A DNA stretch of 64,000 nucleotides, taken from Mycoplasmataceae bacterium. Lineage in GTDB: Bacteria; Bacillota_I; Bacilli_A; Mycoplasmatales; Mycoplasmoidaceae. The notes below the pieces were generated by a model that saw nothing but the letters and a program-made list of their open reading frames with translations, did no database searches and had not been told where the DNA came from. Made by a program: the position numbers and the translations under genes. Shown piece by piece: positions 52,296 to 62,108 of this stretch; position 1 is the stretch's first letter, and the number at the start of each line of letters is the position of its first letter. The stretch is taken from the NCBI GenBank assembly GCA_031282725.1, contig JAITDD010000050.1, forward strand, positions 25,846 to 89,845, read 5' to 3'.

Positions 52296-52613
52296 GTTAA
52301 ACTTACATCACAAGAAAAACAAGACATTTACGGAGGGGTAGCAGCTACTATGGTATGAGCTATTATCACAGGAGCTTGTTTAGCGTTCACGACATTGTTT
52401 AATGTAGCAAATCAAGTAGCTTACGAGATAAACGAAGCGGTTCATCCTCATTCTCAATCTGCTGATATTGATGTGCCAACTTCTAGAATGACTAATGGCG
52501 AATATTATCATCCTTATCAACAAAATAATCATTCATATATTCATCAGGAAGAAACTACAAGACTTCGTATTAGTCCAAATATTAATACAAGTTCTTTTTA
52601 TCTACCAATATAA
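52293..52613 (+). CDS. Small membrane protein, putative sigma-regulon member
   Basis: The 106-residue protein starts MVKLTSQEKQDIYGG, has one hydrophobic segment (about residues 14-38, containing one TGA-encoded Trp and a Cys), and a polar C-terminal half rich in His, Tyr, Asn and Ser (YYHPYQQNNHSYIHQ). It is not similar to anything I can name. The GG before the hydrophobic segment recalls secreted peptide leaders, but the peptide is longer than those. The gene is directly preceded by element copy D and has no space for a Shine-Dalgarno site. Confidence 0.65.
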
Positions 52614-52662
52614 AAATAAGAAAACTGTATTAGGTCTTCTTGTATATACAAAAATGCCAAAA

Positions 52663-52691
52663 GGCTGGGAGGGTTTATTTTTGGCCCAGTC
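52663..52691 (+). promoter_or_regulatory. GC-rich hairpin upstream of asnA
   Basis: GGCTGGG (52663-52669) can pair with CCCAGTC (52685-52691), including one G-U, with a 15-base loop. It stands out in AT-rich DNA. No T run follows, so it is not a standard terminator, and I find no T-box consensus. TATAAT at 52706-52711 follows, so the hairpin may lie before the asnA promoter and not in its leader. Confidence 0.35.
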
Positions 52692-52738
52692 TATTATTGG
52701 AGGACTATAATTATTGTATTGTAACACCAAGTATTTTA

Positions 52739-53692
52739 ATGAATAAAAAACTTTTAACAAATACCCAAATTTTCGAAATTAAAAATTATTTTTCTGATAA
52801 ATTATGTCAAAAATTAAATTTATCTTTTGTCCAAGCTCCACTTTTTCTTCCCGCAAATAATGGCGTTAATGATTGATTAAACGGAGTTGAACCTCCTATT
52901 ATTTTTAAAGCAAAAAATAACTCTTCCTATGAAATTATCCACTCCTTAGCTAAATGAAAAAGAATTAAAATCGGAGAATATCAAATTCCGTTACATAATG
53001 GTATTGTTACTAATATGATCGCGATTCGTCAAACTGAGGATTTAGATTCAATTCATTCTTATCTTGTAGATCAATGAGATTGAGAAATGCATATTGAAAA
53101 GGAAGATCGTAATGTAAAATATTTAAAAAACATTGTTAACAAAATCGCAAAATCCATTTATGAAACCCAAGAATTTTTATGCAAAAAATACTCAAACTTA
53201 AAAAGAAATATTGATTCAGCTAATGTCACTTATATAACTACACAAGAATTAGAAGATAAATATCCTGATAAAACGCCAAAAGAAAGAGAATATTTAATAT
53301 GCAACGAAAATAAAGGTCGTTTGATTTTTTTAATGCAAATTGGCGGTAAATTAAAATCTGGTATCTCTCACGATGGCCGAAGCACCGATTACGACGATTG
53401 AACCTTAAATGGAGACATTCTTGTTTACAACAAAGCAATTAAATCTTCGTTCGAATTATCTTCAATGGGAATTAGAGTTGATGCAAATTCATTAAAGAGC
53501 CAATTACACGAAAAAGGAATGTATGAAAAAGCTGCAAAGTTTTCCTACCACCAAAATATTTTATCTACCAAACTGCCCTTAACAATTGGCGGCGGAATAG
53601 GACAAAGTAGATTATTCATGCTTCTTTTAAACAAAAAAGAAATTGCTGAGGTCCAAGTATCTGATTTCGAAGATAAAAAAGAATCTTTGTAG
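52739..53692 (+). CDS. asnA: Aspartate-ammonia ligase (asparagine synthetase A)
   Basis: The 317-residue class-II-synthetase-like enzyme makes asparagine from aspartate, ammonia and ATP. Family segments are VQAPLFLPANNGVNDWLNG, IHSLAKWKR, VDQWDWEMHI, MQIGGKLKSGISHDGRSTDYDDW, NGDILVYN, FELSSMGIRVD and IGGGIGQSRL. Seven TGA codons are Trp. The ATG at 52739 gives the N-terminal length seen in E. coli AsnA. A TATAAT at 52706-52711 is 27 bases upstream. Confidence 0.95.
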
Positions 53693-53702
53693 TTTTTTCT
53701 CA

Positions 53703-54518
53703 TTAATCTCTTTTTTTGGGAACACGATCTAGAAAATTAACTTTCTTTTTCTTTAATTTAACAAAGATAATAATGCCGATTAAAAAACAAATAATGGAAT
53801 ACAAAATAACTATCCATGATAATGCAAAGATAATATATCCAAGCGTTGATATGCTAGGGTAAAAAATAGCAAAAAATACTCATACTATCGCATTAAGAAG
53901 TAATAATGGCAGCAAGCCGATAAAAGTAGAAAAATATAAATCCTGGACCGAGATTAAAACAGTATTGGTTCGTTCGCATAAGTAGAATTTTGAAAAAAAG
54001 CCGCAAATAGGAATATAGAATTTCTTAGCATATTTCCGATCAAGAATTTCGGCAAGAATAGGATTATTTAACATTTTTTCTTCTAACATCTTTTTATTTG
54101 ATAATGAAAAATCAATTTGGTTTATTAATGAAGAAATAGTCTCTTTTTCACTTTTTTCTTGCATTTTTATTTTATGTAATAAGTAAAAGCCATCAATAAA
54201 AACATACACAGATAAAGCTATCACTATTAGAAAAAACAAAAATGAAAAAAATAGCGAATTTGAATAATTTTGAATATTAATACAAAAAAACACAGCGGAG
54301 GCAATAAATAATAAAGCTAAAATAGCCGACGCACATATAAAAAAGTAGATGTTCGGTTTTCATCGTTTAGGTTCTGCGAATGATGAATCAATATAACGTT
54401 CTATGTGAATTCCTGTTCATCTCTCATCTATCCAATAAATAGAATCACAAGTATCATTTTTTTTATTTTCATGGAACAGTACTAGTATTTTGTTAAGGAT
54501 GTTATCTATGAAATGCAT
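53703..54518 (-). CDS. Four-span membrane protein, paralogue 1 of a flanking pair
   Basis: The 271-residue protein begins with about 55 polar residues, has two membrane spans, a cytoplasmic helical loop, two more spans, and a basic tail (KLKKKKVNFLDRVPKKRD). The loop motif INQIDFSLSNKKMLEEKM, then NPILAEI and KYAKK, is shared almost identically with the gene at 57675-58523. Three TGA codons are Trp. It starts 17 bases inside the end of the 1004-residue gene, so the two are coupled. Unknown family. Confidence 0.72.
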
Positions 54519-57516
54519 GGAAAATGTTGTCAAAAATCGTTTCATATGTATTCGTGTTATCGATAATTTCTAAGGCAATTTGAAATGCTAAATCGTTTGC
54601 TACTTTCGCGATTAAAAAACCAATAAAAAATATGTTTATATTTACTCCAAGAAATTTTATAGTTTTTAGACCTAACATTTTCTTTATAATTTTTGTAGCA
54701 ATATGTCCGGAAATTCCGTTAGATAGATTTGCTATATCATTTAAATCTTTTTCGTAAATACTTTGTTTTTTTAATTCAATCTTTACCGCTTCATTAAACC
54801 AATTTGTAATATTGGAAAAATCTCATTTTTTATTTAATTCGAGAATTTTGATATATTTATCATTGTTTGTAGTAATATTTTCTATTTGCGATAAATCAAA
54901 CATTAATTCTTCGTTATTGAAATAAAAATAATTTTTTATTTCATTTACTATAGCGAGGAATTCTTTGTTAAAAAAGTATGTATTTATAGTTTCTTCAATA
55001 TTACCAAGCAATTCTCAATATGACATTGCATATATTAACGCCTCAGCAATAAAGTATGACAAAAGTACGAAATTCATAGAGATAACTGAACTGGCAATTT
55101 TTGCAACATTGATAACTTGTAATATAATCAAACCAGTCTGTATTGAAACCGCAAATATTTCATGCGCTAGTATTAAATTAGAAATCTGTTCAAACTTATC
55201 TATATTAATCATAAATACCTTAGCATCATCTATTAATCTGTTAATTTGGCTTTGTATCATATCCGTTGTTACATTTTTCAATAACAATGATTCTTGTTGA
55301 TCGAATATTTTTACTGTGTCATTTACTAAGTCTTTGATTTTTACTTGAAATTTTATTTTTGCATATACTAAATCATTAATTATGTCAGGATTATTTTGAT
55401 CAAATGTTAAATCATTTAAAACTATCGACATTTCAAATTGCGGAAAATCGCTTTGTTCATATTGTTTATTATCAATTAGTAATAAATCAGTCAAATCAAT
55501 ATTCATTAAGTTTAAGTCGTAAGGAATAGTTGTTTTCAACAGGTTGGAAGTATTTGAAAGCCCTCCTTCTTTCCAATTATTAGCAGGACCATTCTCATAA
55601 CTTCCACCATAAAAATAGTTACTGATTTGGATACATTCAGGGCTGAAATACAAATAAAATTCGTTGCCATTTCTTCGCAAGTAAACACTATTTTCATTAA
55701 TAGAAGCATTTCAATAAAGTCTATGTGATTCTACTCCGTCCTCCGCTGGCGCTTTATTTACTGCTATGGCATCATATGTTGGGTTTATATTAGTTAATAT
55801 TGCAGAATGAGAGAATCCATATCCGGTTTCGCCGAAAGGGACTGAATCGTAATATACATTTCCTTCTCCTTTCATCTCAATTTGTCAATTAAATGACTTG
55901 ATAATATTTTCTTGTTTTAATTGTGAAACTGTTTTATTTGAAATACTTTCTATTATTGAATCATTAATTGGATTAAAAACTAATTCCGAAGTAATATTCT
56001 CGGCATCAGAATAGAAATCTCGTACATCCCAATTTTCATATCCCCAAGTACCGGGTCGAGAACAATAAGTAGAATAATGTTGCTTTGATAGATCGGTTTT
56101 TGCTTTTAGTGATTTATAAAAATAATTATCGCATAAATTATCCCAACAAGCATCTTGATTTAATGAAAAACTATGTAAAGATGCAAATTCGTCTATTGTG
56201 TAATATTCTGGACCATTATCTAAAAAAGGTAGAAAAAAAATTGCAGTAACTTCAACCTTTTCGTTTTCTTGACTGAAGTAAGAATTTGTCGTTAGATTAA
56301 AAAAACTATATCGAATATTAAAATTTATCTCTTTATCATCATTTGAAAGATTATTTATTTGTGAATGAATCTCTCAATTATCTTTTATTGTGTCTGACAA
56401 ACCGTAGGTAAAAGTATCAAAGTAATCGAAAAAAGAAAAATAAGGATTTAACAATTCAGTGTTTTGTTTGCATGATTCTTCTTCAAAATTTAAGAGATAA
56501 AAATCCTGGGCATAAAATTGTTCATTATTTCTTAACAATTGATTATTATTGATAAACTCTCCAATATCAATGCCATCAATAACTTCTGTTGCATTACTTT
56601 TTATTTGTTCATTCCCTTGAACATATTGTTTTAGTTTTTCGTTTAATTCATCATTAGTAACACAGGATTCAGTTTGAGCAAAAAAAGTATCCACTTGTGA
56701 ATTGAAATTTTTTAAAAAAATATATTTATCCCCATCCGTCATATCTTCGTTAAGTAATATTTCATCATAAGTTCTTTGGATTGATTCATTTTTTTGTTCT
56801 TGCAAAACATTTTTATCGATTAAATTAATGTGTTTTTCAGCTGCGAGCTTATCGATTTCATTTTGTTTTTCTTCATTTGTTAATTCTGTATTTTCTTCGA
56901 TACTTTTGATTTTCGCACTAAATTCACCGTTATTTTTACATTTCGCGATTATGGATAAGGAAGATACTTTTTCTTCTAAAATTTCTTCTTCTGTCACAGG
57001 TTTTATGTTTTGAATATAACTTTTTGGCATATTTGATTCGACAAAATTTTCCATTTCCATTCCTTTAATAGTGATACTCTCATATTGTTTTAATTTTCCG
57101 CAAACCGCCTCAATACCAATAGAGAAATCGAAAAAAGTTTTAGCATTATTGGTAATAGTAAGAACATATTCATCTTCTAAACGTAACACAAGACCTTGTG
57201 GTGGGTTATTATTATCTAAACATCTAATATTCCAATCAACTTGGTATCAGGGTTCTCTTGTAAACTCTACTTCAACTGTTATTTTTTCGTTTCGTTCAAC
57301 GAATTTTTTAGGAGTCTTCATATTCATATGAATTCTCGGATCTTGTTTTCGTTGATGTTCTCATTCTGACCTTTCTTTATCAGTTAATACCAATTCATCA
57401 GATTTAACAGGTTTTTCAATTTTTGAAATCTCGTAAAAAATATAGGAAAAGCTGCCGGATACCAATATTAATGTTGAAAGACCAACTAGTCAACTTCTGA
57501 ATGTTTTATTCATCAT
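54502..57516 (-). CDS. 1004-residue membrane-anchored extracytoplasmic protein
   Basis: The frame is continuous through TGA codons as Trp. One N-terminal hydrophobic segment (residues 9-30) leads to about 770 polar residues that should be outside. These include a charged, helical region (residues 150-290) and a Tyr/Asn/Trp-rich region (300-650) that looks like a beta fold. Hydrophobic segments near 810-845 and again at 960-985 suggest further membrane contact. No family, lipobox or catalytic motif recognised. A leaderless promoter precedes it. The downstream gene overlaps it by 17 bases and encodes a four-span protein. Confidence 0.7.
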
Positions 57517-57521
57517 CTTCA

Positions 57522-57527
57522 ATTATA
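57522..57527 (-). promoter_or_regulatory. -10 box of the 1004-residue gene
   Basis: TATAAT on the minus strand, five bases before the first of two ATG codons. Confidence 0.5.
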
Positions 57528-57532
57528 AGAAT

Positions 57533-57555
57533 AGTATTTATTTATTAATATAAAG
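57533..57555. repeat. 23-bp direct repeat, copy 1
   Basis: Sequence AGTATTTATTTA then TTAATATAAAG, repeated exactly 70 bases further on. Located just upstream of the 1004-residue gene promoter. Confidence 0.75.
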
Positions 57556-57602
57556 AGAAGTTAAGAGTAACAAATTTAAACAAAAAAAATCCTCCAGGTT
57601 TA

Positions 57603-57625
57603 AGTATTTATTTATTAATATAAAG
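57603..57625. repeat. 23-bp direct repeat, copy 2
   Basis: Identical over 23 bases to the copy at 57533-57555, followed in both by G-rich GAG/GCGAG and TT. The 47-base spacer holds a CCTCC box (GGAGG on the minus strand). Possible operator pair or remnant duplication of an upstream region. Confidence 0.75.
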
Positions 57626-57674
57626 GCGAGTTCTGGGAAGATTAGGTTAACACAAAAATTAGAAAGCATTTATC

Positions 57675-58523
57675 TTATTGATACACTATATCATTAATTT
57701 TTCGCCTACTAAATCGATCCTTCAGCTTTATAAAATTAACTTTTGCTTTTCTTAATTTATTAGTAGCAATTACGCTAATAATAAAACAAACGATTAAGTA
57801 TAAACCAACAATTCCTATTATCACAAAAACTAGATATAAAATTGGAGTCAAATTTTTGTAAACAATTAAAAAAATTAATCAGAATACACCATTGAATACT
57901 ATCGCAAATAAAAAGTTAGCAAATAACATCATGTAAAGAAAACGTTTTGGTGCATCAATCGTGTTTGTTCTTTCAAAATAATCAATTTTAAAAAAAACAA
58001 TAGCATATGGAAATCATATTTTTTTAGCATATTTTTTGTCAAATATTTCAGCGAGAATGGGGTTTGTTGTCATTTTTTCCTCAAGCATTTTTTTATTAGA
58101 TAAAGAAAAATCGATTTGGTTTATTAATGAATATATAGTATCTTTGCCACTATTTCGTTGCGATTTAATTTTGCATAACAAATAAATGCTATCGATAAGA
58201 ATACCTACTGGTCATATAAGAAAAATCGAAAAACAGAACACCAATGGAAAAAACATACTTCGATCTATTAATAAACCATAATATAACGTGAACGAAACAA
58301 TAGGCAAAATTAGGCAACATGAAAAAACAAAAAATGCTCATATCGAGGATGTTGATGAAGTTTTTCGGTTAGGTTCAATAATTGAATAATCGACATATCT
58401 TTCTAAAAAAATTCCAGACAGCCTACGACGATTTTTATAAATAGAATTACACGAATCGTTTCTTTTATTTTCGTCGTACAATTTTAGTATTTTGGAAAGG
58501 ATGTTATCTATATTATTGTTCAT
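57675..58523 (-). CDS. Four-span membrane protein, paralogue 2 of a flanking pair
   Basis: The 282-residue protein has the same plan as the gene at 53703-54518: polar start (MNNNIDNILSKILKLYDENKRNDSC), two spans, a cytoplasmic loop with INQIDFSLSNKKMLEEKM, NPILAEIFDKKYAKK and ERTNT, two more spans and a basic tail. The loop is the best-conserved part, so it is probably the functional region. Four TGA codons are Trp. It lies 158 bases upstream of the 1004-residue gene and is divergent from nusB. Confidence 0.72.
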
Positions 58524-58533
58524 GTTTAAAAAT

Positions 58534-58539
58534 TATAAT
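58534..58539 (+). promoter_or_regulatory. -10 box of nusB, leaderless type
   Basis: TATAAT, six bases (TATATT), then the nusB ATG at 58546. Confidence 0.58.
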
Positions 58540-58545
58540 TATATT

Positions 58546-58929
58546 ATGGAAGAAAAACTAATATGAAAAAAAAGAGTTGACGTATTTCGTTATGTTTATG
58601 AATGTCTTGTAAATAACTTTAATGAAGAAGAAATAATTAAGAAAAATATTTTCAGTGATGAATATTGCGTGGCCATTGTTAAATATTTTGCTTCTAATCA
58701 TATACAAATAACAAATGAAATAAAAAATTTAATCGATTCAAGTACATGGTCTTGAGAAAGAACGAAAACTATTGTTAAAGCTATTATTATTGCCGCCTAT
58801 TGTGAATTCAAAACTAGTAATTTAGATAAAGGCATTATTATCGATCAAGCTATTCTTAATGGAAAATATTATGGCGAAAAAAATGACTACAAATTTATTA
58901 ATGCTATTCTAGATAAAATCTTACATTAA
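58546..58929 (+). CDS. nusB: Transcription antitermination factor NusB
   Basis: The 127-residue helical protein fits NusB. The C-terminal half holds the best match: SSTWSWERTKTIVKAIIIAAYCEFKTS, then KGIIIDQAILNGKYYGEKNDYKFINAILDKIL, corresponding to the family's R...LR.A.YE, INEAVELAK and FVNGVLD. The N-terminal RNA-binding helix is short (KKRVDVFRYVYECL). Two TGA codons are Trp. NusB works with S10 on boxA RNA in rRNA transcription. Its neighbours are unrelated surface genes. Confidence 0.8.
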
Positions 58930-59011
58930 TTTTATTTATAGTTTTGATAAATTAGTATACAAAAATTCATTTTTTCATCTTAATCTTTACAAGTATATAG
59001 TGATAGATAAT

Positions 59012-59677
59012 TTAAATTGTTCTAACATTTACAAATGTAATATTAGGATACCAGGACTTTTTTAAAAATAAATTAAAACTGGAAGATTCGCCCGCGCTAG
59101 ATAAATGCAAGATAAAAAAAGAATTGTCGGTCGCATAAATTGTCACGTCATTAATTTTTATAAGGCTTAAATTTAACCCAAAAGAATCTTCAAAAGTATC
59201 AGGAGGTTGATTTTTAAAAGAATTAATATATCTAGTTTTATTCGAAGAAAACGAATATCCAAAGGATGAACCACACATGATTGTTTCGTCAATACTGGTT
59301 GCATAGTCTGATAAAAGTTCTATATTGCACATATTAGGAGAATATGAAATTTTTAGATTTTTTTCTTTTTCTGCACCGATTTTTTCACCTATACGGGCTC
59401 GCATTACAACTCAAGATGAATATAATAAGTTTTTGCAAGAAATATGATCGGTTTTAAAAAAATAATTAACAACTTGATCTGTAAGATTATTCCCATCTAT
59501 AAGTAAAGCACCATTGTAAGAGTCATGATGTATATCAATAAAATCAATCATTTCTTCATTATTAGTAAGTTTGATAACGAATTCACTTGCTGAAGAATTA
59601 CAACTTGTAAGCACTATAAATGGAGAAGCTAATATTGGTAAGAAAAATAATGAAAGAAATTTATTATGCTGCCTCAT
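59012..59677 (-). CDS. Lipoprotein, 221-residue family, member 1
   Basis: The 221-residue protein has a lipoprotein signal (FIVLTSCNSS, Cys at about residue 26). The mature part has no known domain. It is a paralogue of the gene at 59664-60329 with identical length: shared features are FIDIHHDSYN / FINLHHTTYN, VNYFFK, the NLLYSS / NLISST segment, a mid-protein LLSD, and the final KSWYPNITFVN / KNCYPSITFVN. One TGA is Trp. Its start overlaps the end of member 2 by 14 bases. Confidence 0.75.
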
Positions 59678-60329
59678 TTACAAAAGTAATAGAAGGGTAA
59701 CAATTTTTAGCAAGAGTTATTCCAAGTCCTTGATGAAGGGAAAAAATTAAATTTATGTCGATATTTACTCCAGACGGAACTGCATTTGCTACGGCAGTTT
59801 GGAAACTTCCTTTACAGCTATATTCATAATCATAATCTAACTGTGTTTGATTCCCTATTTTACTTATAACACTACAGAAAATCGAATCATTGTCGTAAGA
59901 AATTTCACTGCCTGAACCTTTTTTTAAAAAAATATTGGGCGTTATTGTTTGAATATCAGAAAGCAATTCTACATAACATTTTTTTTGACTTCATCCAATT
60001 TTAACGAAAACATTAGTCAATGTACTCGGTAATTCAATAAAAGCGCTTAATATACTAAAAGTTGAAGATATTAAATTTTGTCCAGGAAGATGGCCTTGTT
60101 TAAAAAAATAATTTATTATCTCGTCGCTTGCTCCTCCTTGTTCAGCGTTATTGAAAGTAACACTATCATTGTAAGTTGTATGGTGTAGATTGATAAACTC
60201 TTGAATTTGTTGATTATTTGCGAATGTTGTGGTATATTGTATTGTTTTAACTCCGTCACAACTATTAAGTGGGATAAAAGAAAAAACAGGAAGGATTAAA
60301 AAAGGAAGAGTTAAATATCTTTTCGTAAT
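59664..60329 (-). CDS. Lipoprotein, 221-residue family, member 2, probable ATT start
   Basis: The frame encodes a lipoprotein signal (LPVFSFIPLNSC) and a mature part paralogous to member 1. No ATG, GTG or TTG lies before the signal; an in-frame TAG stands just upstream. The codon at 60329-60327 is ATT, six bases after a perfect TATAAT (60336-60341), exactly where leaderless genes of this genome have ATG. With ATT as start the protein has 221 residues, the same as member 1. It is either initiated at ATT or is a gene silenced by an ATG-to-ATT change. Confidence 0.6.
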
Positions 60330-60335
60330 ATGCTA

Positions 60336-60341
60336 ATTATA
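60336..60341 (-). promoter_or_regulatory. -10 box of 221-residue lipoprotein member 2
   Basis: TATAAT on the minus strand, six bases (TAGCAT), then ATT at the position occupied by ATG in other leaderless genes. Confidence 0.55.
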
Positions 60342-60390
60342 GAAAATAAAATCTAAATTTATTAATTTAAAAAGAGAAAAGTTTCTGAGA

Positions 60391-62097
60391 TTATGCAAAA
60401 CTTACAATGGAGGTTACAAATAAATAAGAATAGTGAGCAACAGCACTTCATATTTCAAAAGTATTAATATTTAAAGGGATGGTATAAACAGCACCAGTGG
60501 CAGATAAAGCATTGTTTAGTTGTGCAAATGTGGTGTCCGGTGTTATTAAAGGAGTTCGTTCATCAAAAAATGCATTTATACTTCTAATCAAATGAACCAG
60601 TACATCTTCATCGTTATATGTGACTTCATTAAGCTTTTTACTTGAATCGTATCCGTTTATTTTTGGAATAGAAGTTAAATATTGAAAGGAAACGAATTTT
60701 AAAATAACAATATCTAACAAAAATCATTTTTCATAAATTTCAGCAAATGTTTTCGCTTTTCATAAAGCGCCCTCATCTGGAGTCGACGAATCAATAAAAA
60801 CGGTTTGGAAAGTAGATGCTGAAGAAATCTTATTTTCATCTGAAACTAGTGCATTAAAAGCGTCAATAAGTGTTTGTGAAATAATATTGGTGTTTATTTG
60901 AGAAGTATTAGTAAAAAAGAAGTTGGATGAGGAATGATTATTAGCAACAAATTCTGATGTTAAATTGAAAGCAAAATGTTTTATGACGAAAGCATCAGAT
61001 TCATCTTTAAAGTTTTGTATCACTTTTTCCAATTCCGCTCACGAAGATGTTGGAGTTACTGTTTTTTTTATTTCTAAAAACCCACCATGATTAAAAATGG
61101 TTCTCGCTTCATTCCCTGTGTTTCCGACAGTCAGGGTCGATTCTTGATTAATATTTTTTATTTCATTGATAAGTTTACTCGCAGTATCGTTATGATTATC
61201 ATTAGAAAGAGTAAATAATGACAAAGTAGGAAAGGAATACAAGGAAGAATTAAATAAATCATAAGCATCGTTGTATATTTTTTGATTATTTAATATTAAG
61301 TTTAAAAAATTATTTAATTCAATAGTAAACTGAGCAAATATTTCTTCCTTCACAGGGCCAAGCTCTATATTAAAAATCTTAGAGGATCAAGAAGGTGAAG
61401 AATCGTATTTTAAAAAATCCAGTAATTGATCGAGAGTCGTATTATCATCAATAGGAGAAGGTGGATTAATTCCTTCTATCGAACTAAAATTTAATCCTTC
61501 TAAAAAGTTATTGAAAGAAAATATTGAATTTGTTGAAGGAGAAGATCCGAGAAAAGCGAATCCGGATTTAATTTTTTTGGACAAATAATCAGATGAAAAA
61601 AAAGGTGATGAAAAATTTGCATTTTTGTAATATTGGATCGTTTCAACATTTTCGACATCCTCCATTTTCGTTTTAAATAATTCTACAACATTTTTCAATT
61701 CTATTCACTTTTCATCTTCCTGGGGAATGATAGATTTTGTTATCCCTCCTGTAAAAGAAACTAAATAAATTAAATTATTAGCATTGTAAAAAGAAGGAAA
61801 ATAAATTAATAAATCATCGTTGATATATTTCAATAAATTAAAAACAGTTCCGGAGACATTCGCATCTTCTTGCATTGTTTCCGCGATTTTATCAAAAGAA
61901 GTGAAGGACGAAAGTTTAAAAAATAATACATCATTCAAAGATTTTATCTCTTCAATCGCTTTTTGTTTATTACTTAGGACGAAAGGTTTTTCAATTCCAC
62001 AAGAAGTAAGAGAAAATAAAGGAGTTAAGGCCGCAATTCCAAATAACGGAAATGCAATTATTTTACAGAGATTAAATATATTGGATTTACTTTTCAT
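60391..62097 (-). CDS. Lipoprotein, 560-570-residue family, member 2
   Basis: The 568-residue frame is continuous with about nine TGA codons as Trp. The signal ends FSLTSCGIEK (Cys at about residue 28). The ATG at 62097 is chosen over an earlier hydrophobic in-frame start because it matches the paralogue. Shared with 62109-63791: EIKSLNDVLFFKLSSFTxF, NVSGTVFNLLK, a FLExLxF segment with DDTTL, FTIELNxFLNLI, and the C-terminal TTFAxLxxALSxTGAxY. No known domain; likely helical surface lipoprotein. It lies 12 bases after member 1. Confidence 0.78.
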
Positions 62098-62108
62098 ATG
62101 CTTATGGT

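Noticed and set aside
52621..52738. T-box or other amino-acid riboswitch before asnA
   Set aside because: The hairpin is present, but the T-box consensus and a terminator T run are not, and the likely promoter lies downstream of the hairpin.
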